Source of the DNA: UMGS172 sp045636945
Lineage (GTDB): Bacteria; Bacillota; Clostridia; Oscillospirales; Acutalibacteraceae
Direction: 5' to 3'
DNA length: 62,653 nt
Assembly (NCBI GenBank): GCA_045636945.1
Contig: JAZTYO010000045.1
Location: 1-62,653, forward strand
Below, piece by piece: positions 24,995-33,083 of this stretch (position 1 is the stretch's first letter; each line of letters begins with the position of its first letter). The notes beneath the pieces are model-generated. The model was not told the DNA's origin. It did no database searches and worked only from the letters and a program-made list of their open reading frames with translations. Both the position numbers and the translations under genes were made by a program.

Positions 24995-25053
24995 AGCCAA
25001 AGAAAAGAGAACTCCGGAGATGACAAGCCTCCGGAGTTCTCTTTTCTTTGGCT
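24995..25053. terminator. Perfect 25-bp hairpin after the HTH gene
   Basis: The arms 24995-25019 and 25029-25053 are perfectly complementary over 25 bp (AGCCAAAGAAAAGAGAACTC then CGGAG, and the reverse complement) with a 9-nt loop. It begins 3 bases after the stop codon. It is not a textbook terminator: the T-rich tract lies within the arm and only CAAAAATAAAAT follows. It may terminate in either direction, stabilise the mRNA, or be a small mobile-element relic. Confidence 0.6.
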
Positions 25054-25087
25054 CAAAAATAAAATATGAGAAACATTCCCAATTTGC

Positions 25088-25138
25088 TTGACATTTCACG
25101 GTATGGTGATATAATATTCAAAGTGAGAATAATTCTCA
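25088..25138 (+). promoter_or_regulatory. Promoter and Fur/Zur-type operator of the zinc operon
   Basis: TTGACA (25088-25093), 16-bp spacer, extended -10 TGATATAAT (TATAAT 25110-25115). Immediately downstream is the perfect 7-1-7 palindrome TGAGAATAATTCTCA (25124-25138), the form recognised by Fur-family repressors. It overlaps the expected start site, so the adjacent Fur-like gene probably represses itself and znuACB. Confidence 0.85.
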
Positions 25139-25156
25139 ATTTTGTGAGGTTTATAT

Positions 25157-25561
25157 ATGAAGAAGGAATACAAGACTGGTCAGAAAAGAATAGTGCTTGA
25201 CTTTTTCCGCGAGCATTGTGACCGACATTTTTCTGTGGCTGAGGTTGCAGATGCCGTTTGTAAAAACGGCGCAGGCAAAAGTACGGTCTACCGACAGATA
25301 TCAAACCTGTTTGAGCAGGGTGTGCTTCGCCGTTTTGAAACACCTGACAGTCCGCAGTTTGTATATCAGTATGCTGATATACACGACGACTGTGACCGCC
25401 ATTATCATTTGAAGTGTGTAAAATGTGGTAGGCTTATTCATATGGAATGTCCCCATCTTGATGAGGTTGGTGAGCATATCAAGGCCGAGCATAACTTTAT
25501 ATTAGGATCTGGTAAGTCGGTGCTATACGGTGAGTGTACCGAGTGTGCCGACAAAGTGTAA
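25157..25561 (+). CDS. zur: Fur-family regulator, probably the zinc repressor Zur
   Basis: A 134-aa Fur-family protein. The winged helix occupies about residues 1-75 (KSTVYRQISNLFEQGVL is the recognition helix), followed by the dimer domain with HDDCDRHYHLKC. Four cysteines, Cys87, Cys90, Cys127 and Cys130, form the structural zinc site. The gene heads an operon with a zinc-type ABC transporter and is preceded by a Fur-type box, so Zur is the best call. PerR or Fur is less likely by context. Confidence 0.82.
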   Translation: MKKEYKTGQKRIVLDFFREHCDRHFSVAEVADAVCKNGAGKSTVYRQISNLFEQGVLRRFETPDSPQFVYQYADIHDDCDRHYHLKCVKCGRLIHMECPHLDEVGEHIKAEHNFILGSGKSVLYGECTECADKV

Positions 25562-25587
25562 CCGTAATTAAGCTTAACGGAGAATAT

Positions 25588-26562
25588 ATGAAAAGAATTT
25601 TGAGTGTATTACTGCTCATTGTAATGGCTGTGACGTGCTTTACGGGATGCGGTGCTTCTGAAGATGGCGAACCCAAGATTTCGGTCGTCTGCACGGTGTT
25701 TCCGCAGTACGATTTTGTCCGCAACATTGCAAAAGACAAAGCAGATATAAAGATGTTGGTACCTCTCGGTACCGAAAGCCACGATTTTCAGCTTGAAAAC
25801 CTGACTGTGTCGGAGCTGAAAACGGTGGCCAAAGCCGACCTTGTGATATACGTCGGCGGTGAATCCGACCTTGATTGGATAACCGAACTGAAGGATTCCG
25901 TAAAGGATAATGCTTCCTGGATAGCAATGTCCGACACGGTTGAAACGCTTGAGGAGATTTCATCAGACAGTATGGAGCATATTCACGATCATACCGCCGA
26001 CCACAATGAGCAGTACGACCACGAGGGTCATACCGCTTACGACGAACACGTATGGACCTCTCCGAAAAGGGTTATTGTTGTTGTAAAGGCTATAACCGAT
26101 GAGCTTTGCAAGCTTGACCCCGAAAACGCCGAGTTTTACCGACTAAATAGCAAGCAGTACACAGAAGAACTGCAAAGACTTGATGGTGAACTGTCGGCCG
26201 TTTGTCAAAACGGTGTAAGAAACAAGCTGATTTTCGGCGACCGATTTCCGTTCAGGTATCTGTGTGCCGATTACGGGTTGGAGTTTGATGCGGCATTCTC
26301 GGGTTGTTCGTCGGGAGTTGACCCGAGTGTGGCACAGATGACGTCCTTGACAAAAAATGCTATGGAATCAGGTGCGAGGGTGATTTTCTATATGGAAAAT
26401 TCTAATCCTGTTTTTGCCGAAAGTATTGCTAAAACCGTAGGCGGTAAAGCAGAACGGTTGCATTCCTGCCACACCTTTTCAAAACAAGAAATTTCAAGCG
26501 GTGTTACCTATATTACGGTTATGCGTGAGAATATAAGAAAAATTGCGGAGGCTTTAAAATGA
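25588..26562 (+). CDS. znuA: Zinc ABC transporter substrate-binding lipoprotein
   Basis: About 324 aa, a cluster A-I metal-binding lipoprotein. The signal peptide ends in the lipobox TGCG (about residue 21). The PQYDFVRNI, GTESHDFQL and YDEHVWTSP motifs are typical, and a His/Asp-rich loop (MEHIHDHTADHNEQYDHEGH) is the zinc-acquiring loop of ZnuA/AdcA proteins. The frame opens at 25534, but ATG 25588 after CGGAGAAT gives the correct signal peptide. znuC overlaps it by 4 bp. Manganese is the less likely alternative substrate because of the His-rich loop. Confidence 0.9.
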   Translation: MKRILSVLLLIVMAVTCFTGCGASEDGEPKISVVCTVFPQYDFVRNIAKDKADIKMLVPLGTESHDFQLENLTVSELKTVAKADLVIYVGGESDLDWITELKDSVKDNASWIAMSDTVETLEEISSDSMEHIHDHTADHNEQYDHEGHTAYDEHVWTSPKRVIVVVKAITDELCKLDPENAEFYRLNSKQYTEELQRLDGELSAVCQNGVRNKLIFGDRFPFRYLCADYGLEFDAAFSGCSSGVDPSVAQMTSLTKNAMESGARVIFYMENSNPVFAESIAKTVGGKAERLHSCHTFSKQEISSGVTYITVMRENIRKIAEALK

Positions 26563-27260
26563 GCCAATTAACGGTTAAAAACCTGACCCTTGCTTATGAA
26601 GGCAAGGCGGTAGTATCGGAACTCTCCTTTGAGGTGAAAAAGGGAGAGTATCTCTGCGTTGTCGGTGAAAACGGCAGCGGAAAAAGTACGTTGATAAAAA
26701 GCATATTGGGATTGATAAAGCCTCAATCGGGTGAAATCGTTTTTGATGACGGTTTGAAGGCAGGGAAGATTGGATACCTTCCTCAGCACGAAATGGCACA
26801 GAACGATTTTCCTGCATCGGTGAAAGAGGTTGTAATGTCGGCATTTGCGGGTAAGACCTTACTTCCGATTTATTCCAAGACAATGAGGCAGACTGCCCTT
26901 AAAAATCTTGAACTTTTGGGAGTTGCCGACATTTGTGACCGACCCTTTCGTGAACTTTCGGGCGGTCAGCAGCAAAGAGTTTTGTTGGCACGTGCCTTGT
27001 GTGCCACCGAGAGTATGCTCTTGTTGGATGAGCCCGTAAACGGTCTTGACCCCAATGCCGCCAACGAAATGTATGAGGTTTTGAAGAGGTTGAATGAACA
27101 AGGCCTTACGGTCGTCATGATTACCCACGACATTAAAACGGCAACCGAAAATGCAAGCAATATACTTCACTTGAATACTGACGGTTACTTTTTCGGCCCG
27201 ACAGCCGAATATCTGTCGTCGGGATTTGGAGATTCGCTTATGAACGGAGGACACAAATGA
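26559..27260 (+). CDS. znuC: Zinc ABC transporter ATPase
   Basis: A 233-aa ABC ATPase with Walker A GENGSGKSTLIK, Q-loop YLPQ, signature LSGGQQQRVLLARAL, Walker B MLLLDEPVNGLD and the switch histidine in VVMITHDIKT. It starts and ends with 4-bp ATGA overlaps with znuA and znuB, so the three are coupled. Confidence 0.92.
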   Translation: MSQLTVKNLTLAYEGKAVVSELSFEVKKGEYLCVVGENGSGKSTLIKSILGLIKPQSGEIVFDDGLKAGKIGYLPQHEMAQNDFPASVKEVVMSAFAGKTLLPIYSKTMRQTALKNLELLGVADICDRPFRELSGGQQQRVLLARALCATESMLLLDEPVNGLDPNAANEMYEVLKRLNEQGLTVVMITHDIKTATENASNILHLNTDGYFFGPTAEYLSSGFGDSLMNGGHK

Positions 27261-28165
27261 GTATATCCTTTGATTTCAGTGTCTTTTCGGGACAGTATTT
27301 TGACGCAGGCGTACTGTTTTATGCCTTGGTTGTTGGCGTTATGACCAGCCTTTGTTCGTCTACGTTGGGTGTGAATCTTGTGCTTAAAAGATACTCAATG
27401 ATTGGTGACGGACTTTCGCACGTGGGCTTCCTTGCTCTGGCTGTTGCGGCATTGTTCGAGGTTGCCGACGAAAAGGTTATTTACATTACTATTCCCGTTG
27501 TGACCATTGCCGCATTTTTCCTGATGTGGCTGAGTGACAGTGGCAAGCTTAAAGGTGATTCGGCAACGGCACTTGTATCGGTTGGCACCGTTGCGGTTGG
27601 CTACATTATTTTTGGTCTTGCTGAATCGGGTGCTGCCGAGGTTTGCACGGGTCTTTTCGGTGCATCGGTCCTCACGATGAAGGCAACCGATACCGTGCTG
27701 TGCGTTGCACTTTGTGGTGTGGTTATCCTGCTTTATCTTTTGTTCTACAACCGTATTTTTGCCGTTACCTTCGACGAGGCTTTTTCCAAAAGCTCGGGGG
27801 TAGGGGTTAAGTGTTGCAATATGCTGTTGTCGGCCTTGACGGCCATTACGATAGTTGTTGGAATGAAACTGCTTGGTTCTATTATGATTTCAGCGGTTAT
27901 TGTCATTCCTGCCATTGCATCAATGCGGCTGTTCAAAACCTTTAAAGCAGTTGTTATCAGTTCTGCCATAACATCGGTGGTTTGCTTTGTATTAGGATTC
28001 CTTTTTGCAGTGACCTTTGTCATTGAAAAGCAGGACAGTTTTACAACGGGTACGGTAATGCTTCCGGTCGGTGCAACGGTTGTTTGCTTTAACATTTTGG
28101 CGCTGCTTGTTGCGGTGATAGTTAAAAAGTTTAAAATGAGAGCAAAAGTTTCTTCAAACACTTGA
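27257..28165 (+). CDS. znuB: Zinc ABC transporter permease
   Basis: A 302-aa integral membrane protein of the ABC-3 family with about eight helices. Landmarks are SSTLGVNLVLKRYSMIGDGLSHVGFLA near the N-terminus, the typical metal-permease coupling region, and VGMKLLGSIMISAVIVIPAI near the C-terminus. It forms the channel of the Zur-regulated uptake system. Confidence 0.92.
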   Translation: MSISFDFSVFSGQYFDAGVLFYALVVGVMTSLCSSTLGVNLVLKRYSMIGDGLSHVGFLALAVAALFEVADEKVIYITIPVVTIAAFFLMWLSDSGKLKGDSATALVSVGTVAVGYIIFGLAESGAAEVCTGLFGASVLTMKATDTVLCVALCGVVILLYLLFYNRIFAVTFDEAFSKSSGVGVKCCNMLLSALTAITIVVGMKLLGSIMISAVIVIPAIASMRLFKTFKAVVISSAITSVVCFVLGFLFAVTFVIEKQDSFTTGTVMLPVGATVVCFNILALLVAVIVKKFKMRAKVSSNT

Positions 28166-28189
28166 TTTTAAAGCAAAATATGTTAGAAT
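28162..28189 (+). promoter_or_regulatory. Promoter of nfnA
   Basis: TTGATT (28162-28167), 16-bp spacer, extended -10 TGTTAGAAT (TAGAAT 28184-28189). Confidence 0.55.
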
Positions 28190-28225
28190 ATATAAAATCA
28201 TTTTTATCGAAAAAGTTGGTTTGAA

Positions 28226-29083
28226 ATGTATAGAATAGTGAACAAAAAATTGCTTAATCCAACCGTCACTATGATGGATATAGAAGCACCGTTCGTTGCC
28301 AAAAAGGCCGAAGCAGGGCAGTTTGTCATCCTTCGTGTTGACGAGGACAGCGAGAGAATTCCTTTGACCGTTGCAGGTTTTGATCGTGAAAAGGGAACAG
28401 TTAAAATAATATTTCAGATTGTCGGTGCTACGACCGAGAAACTGAATCATAAGAACATTGGCGACTTTTTGCAGGATTTTGCAGGTCCTTTGGGAGTTGC
28501 CACCAAGACTGACGGACTCAAAAAGGTGCTTATTGTCGGTGGCGGTGTGGGATGTGCTATTGCATTGCCCGTTGCACAAAAGTTGTATTCAAAGGGTGCT
28601 ACGGTTACATCGGTTATAGGTTTCAGAAATCGCGATTTGCTCATTTTAGAGGATGAGTTCAAGGCCGTTTCCAAAAGCCTGTACGTTATGACCGATGACG
28701 GAAGCTACGGTGAAAAGGGTAACGTTTGCGCACCTATTGAAGAAATGCTCAAAAACGGTGAGGCCTTTGATGAGGTTATCACAATAGGTCCGCTTATTAT
28801 GATGAAATTTGTTGTAGAGGCCGTAAGACCTTATAACATTCCTTGTACCGTTTCAATGAATCCTATTATGATTGACGGAACGGGTATGTGTGGCGGCTGC
28901 CGACTGACCTTGAACCGTAACGGTGAAAAAATCACCAAATTTGCCTGCGTAGACGGTCCCGATTTCAACGGCTACGAGGTCGATTTTGACGAAGCAATGC
29001 GACGTGGTGCAATGTACCGCGATTTTGAACGCCACGCCTATGAGGAAACCTGCAACCTCTTTAAAAAGGAGGTTACAGAATGA
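28226..29083 (+). CDS. nfnA: NfnA, ferredoxin-NADP oxidoreductase small subunit
   Basis: A 285-aa FAD/NAD-binding protein with a [2Fe-2S] site near the C-terminus (MCGGCRLTLN plus FACVDGPDFNGYEVDFDEA). This is the signature of NfnA, also called sulfide dehydrogenase or GltB-like subunit, which with NfnB couples NADH and ferredoxin to NADP+ by electron bifurcation. The FAD domain has RIPLTVAGFDREKGT and the NAD domain VLIVGGGVGCAIALPVAQ. The stop overlaps the start of nfnB by 4 bp. Because nfnB is broken as read, the complex may be non-functional in this genome unless the lesion is an error. Confidence 0.88.
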   Translation: MYRIVNKKLLNPTVTMMDIEAPFVAKKAEAGQFVILRVDEDSERIPLTVAGFDREKGTVKIIFQIVGATTEKLNHKNIGDFLQDFAGPLGVATKTDGLKKVLIVGGGVGCAIALPVAQKLYSKGATVTSVIGFRNRDLLILEDEFKAVSKSLYVMTDDGSYGEKGNVCAPIEEMLKNGEAFDEVITIGPLIMMKFVVEAVRPYNIPCTVSMNPIMIDGTGMCGGCRLTLNRNGEKITKFACVDGPDFNGYEVDFDEAMRRGAMYRDFERHAYEETCNLFKKEVTE

Positions 29084-30475
29084 AGCCTAATATGAGTTTG
29101 AATAAAAACCCTATGTTGACGCAGGAGCCAAAGGTCAGAGCACACAATTTTAGTGAGGTGGCTTTAGGGTATGACGAAGCAACGGCTATTGACGAGGCTT
29201 TGCGTTGCCTTGGCTGTAAAAACCCTTTGTGCGTATCGGGTTGTCCCGTTAATATCAGAATCCCCGAGTTTATCGAAAAGGTAAAAGAAGGCGATTTTGA
29301 GGGTGCTTACGAGATAATTAGCGAAACGTCATCCTCAGGAAACCCAATGCGAGGCAAAGTGTGTAAGAGGTATAAAAGGCGAGCATGTCGGCATCGGACG
29401 ACTTGAACGCTTTGTGGCCGATTGGCATCACGCTCATTCAAACGTTGCACCAAAATGTGCCGAAAGCAACGGCAAAAAAGTGGCTGTTGTCGGCTCGGGC
29501 CCTGCAGGTTTGACCTGTGCAGGTGATTTGCAGAAAAAGGGCTTTGAGGTCACTGTATTTGAGGCTTTGCATACTGCAGGCGGTGTTTTGGTTTACGGAA
29601 TACCCGAATTCCGCTTGCCTAAGAAAATCGTTCAAAAAGAGGTTGATAACCTCAAGGCGATGGGTGTAAAGCTTGAAACTAATATGATAATTGGAAAGAC
29701 CCTTACGGTTGACGAACTGCTCGAAATGGGCTTTGAAGCCGTGTTTATTTCAACCGGAGCAGGATTGCCTTGCTTTATGGGCATCCCCGGTGAAAGTTTA
29801 AACGGTGTTTATTCGGCCAACGAGTTTCTCACACGTTCCAACCTTATGAAGGCCTATAAAGAGAATCCCAATACCCCCGTTATGAAGGGTGGTAAGGTTG
29901 CCGTTGTCGGCGGAGGAAACGTTGCGATGGATGCCGCAAGAACGGCATTGCGTTTGGGTGCTGATAAGGTTTACATAGTCTACCGCAGGTCTTTGGATGA
30001 GCTTCCGGCACGCCGTGAAGAGGTTGAGCACGCTATGGAGGAGGGAGTAGAGTTCCTTTTGCTCAATAATCCCGTTGAGATTTTGGGCTATAACAATCCC
30101 GACGATAAGCGTGACCCTAAAAACGGATTTGTTACGGGTATGAAATGTATCAAAATGGAATTGGGCGAGCCTGACGAACGTGGTCGCCGTAAACCTCACG
30201 AGATACCCAACAGCGAGTTCACCTTGGATATTGATACCGTTATAATGTCAATAGGCACGTCCCCCAACCCGTTGATAAAGACCACCACAAAGGGCCTTGA
30301 GGTCAATAAAAAGGGCGGTATTATTATCGAGGAGGCAACGGGCAAAACCTCAAGAGAAGGGGTTTATGCAGGCGGTGATGCCGTAACGGGTGCCGCAACC
30401 GTAATTTCGGCCATGGGAGCAGGTAAAATTGCCGCAAAGGCGATTGAAGAATATTTAATAAATGGAGAATGTTAA
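29080..30475 (+). pseudogene. nfnB: NfnB (NADPH-dependent glutamate synthase-like), frameshifted by a deletion
   Basis: The two parts are clearly one gene. The first frame (from 29080) gives KVRAHNFSEVALGYDE, the first cluster-cysteine block CLGCKNPLCVSGCPVNI and EIISETSS. From about 29336 a shifted frame continues with QETQCEAKCVRGIKGEHVGI, then GRLERFVADW, the FAD motif VVGSGPAGLTCAG and the NADP motif VVGGGNVAMDAARTAL, to a normal C-terminus. In relatives the two blocks are joined by about ten residues of the type LPAVCGRVCP, which are missing. The gap fits a deletion of about 29 bp that also removes cluster cysteines. As read, translation ends near residue 108. It could be a real mutation or an assembly fault. 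Confidence 0.82.
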
Positions 30476-30865
30476 ATGGAAATAACAGTAGGACTTAAAG
30501 GTACAGTAAAGGAAATTGTCAATGAAAATAACACCGCCGCAAAGGTTGGTTCAGGCAGTCTGCCCGTTTTTGCAACTCCTATGATGGTAGCACTTATGGA
30601 AAAGGCATCCTGCGTTGCAATCGAAAACAACCTTGACGAGGGCAACACCACCGTCGGTACAATGGTTAATATCGAGCACATTGCTGCAACCCCTCTCGGA
30701 ATGGAGGTTACCGTCGAAAGCGTTGTTACCGCAGTTGAGGGAAGAAAGGTAAGCTTCGAGGTTACCGCCTTTGATGAGGCAGGTCTTATCGGAAAAGGTA
30801 CGCACGACAGATTTATCGTAAACGCTGAAAAGTTTACTGCCAAAACCAACGCCAAAAAACAGTAA
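30476..30865 (+). CDS. Hot-dog fold thioesterase, fluoroacetyl-CoA thioesterase (FlK)-like
   Basis: A 129-aa thioesterase of the FlK-like group. The catalytic-type residues are present: Thr in VFATPMMVALMEKASC with the following Glu, and His in NIEHIAATP. Substrates in most bacteria are unknown; the family name reflects one studied member only. ATG 30476 follows GGAGAATGTTAA immediately after the nfnB stop, so the gene is part of the nfn transcript. It may clear an acyl-CoA by-product; that is speculation. Confidence 0.78.
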   Translation: MEITVGLKGTVKEIVNENNTAAKVGSGSLPVFATPMMVALMEKASCVAIENNLDEGNTTVGTMVNIEHIAATPLGMEVTVESVVTAVEGRKVSFEVTAFDEAGLIGKGTHDRFIVNAEKFTAKTNAKKQ

Positions 30866-30875
30866 AATGCCAAAC

Positions 30876-30908
30876 AAAGCCGCTTCGGTTAACGAAGCGG
30901 CTTTTATA
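30876..30908 (+). terminator. Terminator of the nfn operon
   Basis: Perfect 12-bp stem AAAGCCGCTTCG / CGAAGCGGCTTT with loop GTTAA, followed by TATATT. Confidence 0.88.
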
Positions 30909-30947
30909 TTGTTACAGAATTGTATTTGAAAATTACAGGTTTGAAAC

Positions 30948-30975
30948 TTGAAGAATTTTTTCTGTATGTTACAAT
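30948..30975 (+). promoter_or_regulatory. Promoter of the small membrane protein gene at 30999
   Basis: TTGAAG (30948-30953), 16-bp spacer, extended -10 TGTTACAAT (TACAAT 30970-30975). Confidence 0.5.
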
Positions 30976-30998
30976 TAAAATAGAAAGAGGGGTAAAAT

Positions 30999-31193
30999 AT
31001 GAAAAACTTGATAAAATGCGCAATGTTTATTATTATCCCAACGGTCAGTGTGTTGCTTAATATTTTGCTTGAAACCGCACAAGGCGAAACAACCGAAGAG
31101 GTTGGGTTCGGCATCTTGCTTGGATTGGTTTTGGACCTTATTTATGCATTTATTCTGATATGCTTATCCAAAAATGACGAACAGTCAATATAA
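30999..31193 (+). CDS. Small two-helix membrane protein, unknown function
   Basis: A 64-aa protein with two hydrophobic helices (CAMFIIIPTVSVLLNILL and GILLGLVLDLIYAFILICL) joined by an acidic loop ETAQGETTEEV. The ribosome site GAAAGAGGGG precedes the ATG and an extended -10 promoter lies upstream, so it is probably expressed. No family recognised. Confidence 0.6.
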   Translation: MKNLIKCAMFIIIPTVSVLLNILLETAQGETTEEVGFGILLGLVLDLIYAFILICLSKNDEQSI

Positions 31194-31289
31194 TAGTACA
31201 GACTCGGTTGTCAGTATTGTATTATCGCGTAATAATTTTGAAGCTTAAATTATTCAGAGTGACTCAAAAAATATAAAGGGGATGTGAAA

Positions 31290-32318
31290 ATGAAAAGGAG
31301 TGTGGCTTTCTTGTGTGTGGTGGTTTTGATGCTGTGCCTTTCTGCTTGCACGGGCGAAAACGGAACAGTTATCGATAACTACTCGACCAATACCGAGTTG
31401 ACCTCGGCTGAAACTACGACCTCGTCGGACGTTACTGTTTCAAATACGGAAAGTATTGAATCCGAGGTTTCCTCCGATTCGCCATCATCGTCCGAACAAC
31501 TCTTGTCATCCGATGCTGCATCCTCAAAGGTTACGTCGAGTTACGTCTTGCAGAATTATGACGTAACGGTGGGGGAGTATACCGTTATTGATGCCGAAAA
31601 CGCAAGAGGTATTGACAACAAAAAACACGGTTTTGGTTTTGGTGCTGCAAAGAACGGAAAACCTCACGAAATTTCGGTTGATAATCAGAAAAGGTTTGAT
31701 TCTTATCAGAATATAGAGGCATTGGCACTTGATACCGTGTCAACTGATAAGCGAATGTATCTGACCTTTGACTGCGGTTATGAGTATAAAAATCTCACCA
31801 ACGATATCCTTGATATTCTGGCCGAGAAGAACATCAAGGTTGCATTTTTCGTGACCCTGAGTTATATCAAAAACAATCCCGAAAAGGTTGACCGAATGAT
31901 AAAGGACGGTCATATTGTGGGTAACCACTCGGCAACGCATCCCGTATTTCCCGATATTTCGAGAACCAAGATGGCCGAAGAACTTTATAAGGTGGATGAA
32001 TACCTGCAAAAGCATTTTAATTACAAGTCCGATTATTTCCGTTTCCCGACTGGTGCATACTCCCAAAATGCGTTGGAGTTGGTAACTTCGGTTGGGTATA
32101 AGTCGATTTTCTGGTCGGTAGCTCATGGTGATTACGACACCGACAATCAACCGTCGTTGCAGAAAACCTTTGATACCGTAACGGGTCGTTTCCATTCAGG
32201 TGCGGTAATACTGTTGCACGCAAGCTCGCAGTCGAACGTCGATACCTTGAGCGACATAATCGACGAAGCCCATAATCAAGGCTACACCTTCAAGACGTTG
32301 GACGATTATTATAATTAA
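31290..32318 (+). CDS. Polysaccharide deacetylase lipoprotein, PdaA-like
   Basis: About 342 aa. The N-terminal lipobox LSAC (about residue 20) is followed by a Ser/Thr/Glu-rich linker of about 60 residues and a NodB domain. The NodB motifs are LTFDCGYE (metal-binding Asp), NHSATHP (H-x3-H) and FRFPTGAYS. FDCGYE and the overall form resemble PdaA-type N-acetylmuramic acid deacetylases that make spore-cortex muramic delta-lactam. The protein is probably anchored outside the membrane and acts on peptidoglycan or another glycan. ATG 31290 follows AAAGGGGATG. Substrate is inferred. Confidence 0.82.
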   Translation: MKRSVAFLCVVVLMLCLSACTGENGTVIDNYSTNTELTSAETTTSSDVTVSNTESIESEVSSDSPSSSEQLLSSDAASSKVTSSYVLQNYDVTVGEYTVIDAENARGIDNKKHGFGFGAAKNGKPHEISVDNQKRFDSYQNIEALALDTVSTDKRMYLTFDCGYEYKNLTNDILDILAEKNIKVAFFVTLSYIKNNPEKVDRMIKDGHIVGNHSATHPVFPDISRTKMAEELYKVDEYLQKHFNYKSDYFRFPTGAYSQNALELVTSVGYKSIFWSVAHGDYDTDNQPSLQKTFDTVTGRFHSGAVILLHASSQSNVDTLSDIIDEAHNQGYTFKTLDDYYN

Positions 32319-32323
32319 TGACA

Positions 32324-32357
32324 ACCCCTTGGATTGTTTCCAAGGGGTCGTTTGTAG
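32324..32357 (+). terminator. Terminator after the deacetylase gene
   Basis: Perfect 10-bp stem ACCCCTTGGA / TCCAAGGGGT, then CGTTTG; the T-tract is short. Confidence 0.65.
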
Positions 32358-32384
32358 GTGCTCTTTGTGAATAGTTCTTTTGTT

Positions 32385-32969
32385 TTATACCTTCATCTTC
32401 ATAAGTCCGTGCTTGTTGCAGTAGAGGTATATATAGCCCGAGCCACGGAGTTGAAAACGGGTTTCGGCATTACCCTCGGGGTAAAATTTCTGAAACTGCA
32501 CACGGTCGCTTGTGAGATAGCAGACAAATGAAATATAATGTGTTTTGGTCATATCGTGATGTATTGTAAGGAATTGCTCATCCTCAACCTTTTCAAAGGT
32601 GATGCAGTGAGCATCGTCGATTTCTTCGGCCGAAAGGGGAGGCAAGGTAATTCCGCAACAACTGATAACGGCATCACCCAAGGTTCTTACAACGTTTCCG
32701 CAAACAGGACAAACGTAAAACCTTGAACGTAAAATATTGCCCGAAACGTTTTTGTTGGTAACGGTGTTGCCCGACATCAATTCCATAACCGAAACTCCTA
32801 ATGCCTTTGCGAGTGGTTCTATTAAAGAAATATCGGGGAGTCCCTTGGCGGTTTCCCATTTTGAAACGGTTTTCGAGCCAACACCGATAATATCACCCAA
32901 CTGTCCTTGCGACAGTCCTTTTTCTTCTCTGAGACGGCGTATTGTGGTACCCGTGATGTAGTTGTCCAA
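32385..32969 (-). CDS. Xre-type HTH regulator fused to a desulfoferrodoxin domain
   Basis: About 194 aa from TTG 32969 (GTG 32978 is also possible but overlaps the ribosome site). Residues about 9-67 are an Xre helix-turn-helix (GLSQGQLGDIIGVGSKTVSK then WETAKGLPD). A desulforedoxin-like centre follows: FYVCPVCGNVV and ISCCG (Cys87, Cys90, Cys104, Cys105). The rest is a superoxide reductase-like domain: His121 (in DDAH, where the enzyme has EKH), His138 (HHDM), His144 (KTHYI) and Cys184/His187 (YCNKHG). All ligands of the Fe(His)4Cys centre are kept, while the enzyme's Glu-Lys pair is changed. This suggests a sensor of superoxide, oxygen or iron rather than an enzyme. No target gene is evident. 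Confidence 0.75.
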   Translation of the reverse strand: MDNYITGTTIRRLREEKGLSQGQLGDIIGVGSKTVSKWETAKGLPDISLIEPLAKALGVSVMELMSGNTVTNKNVSGNILRSRFYVCPVCGNVVRTLGDAVISCCGITLPPLSAEEIDDAHCITFEKVEDEQFLTIHHDMTKTHYISFVCYLTSDRVQFQKFYPEGNAETRFQLRGSGYIYLYCNKHGLMKMKV

Positions 32970-33004
32970 AAAAATCACTCTTTCGTGTTGTCTTTCTTAA
33001 CTTG

Positions 33005-33033
33005 ATTATACACTATTGCACAATATTTTACAA
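33005..33033 (-). promoter_or_regulatory. Promoter of the HTH-desulfoferrodoxin gene
   Basis: On the minus strand TTGTAA (33033-33028), 17-bp spacer, TATAAT (33010-33005). The spacer holds the small palindrome ATTGTGCAAT (33024-33015), a possible operator. Confidence 0.6.
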
Positions 33034-33047
33034 TCCACGGAGCGTTG

Positions 33048-33080
33048 AAACGGCCACCTTGTTAAAGGTGGCCGTCACTT
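33048..33080 (-). terminator. Terminator after the phosphoglycerate mutase gene
   Basis: Perfect 11-bp stem ACGGCCACCTT / AAGGTGGCCGT with a 4-nt loop, directly after the stop of the minus-strand gene. Only a weak T-tract follows on that strand. Confidence 0.65.
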
Positions 33081-33083
33081 TTC

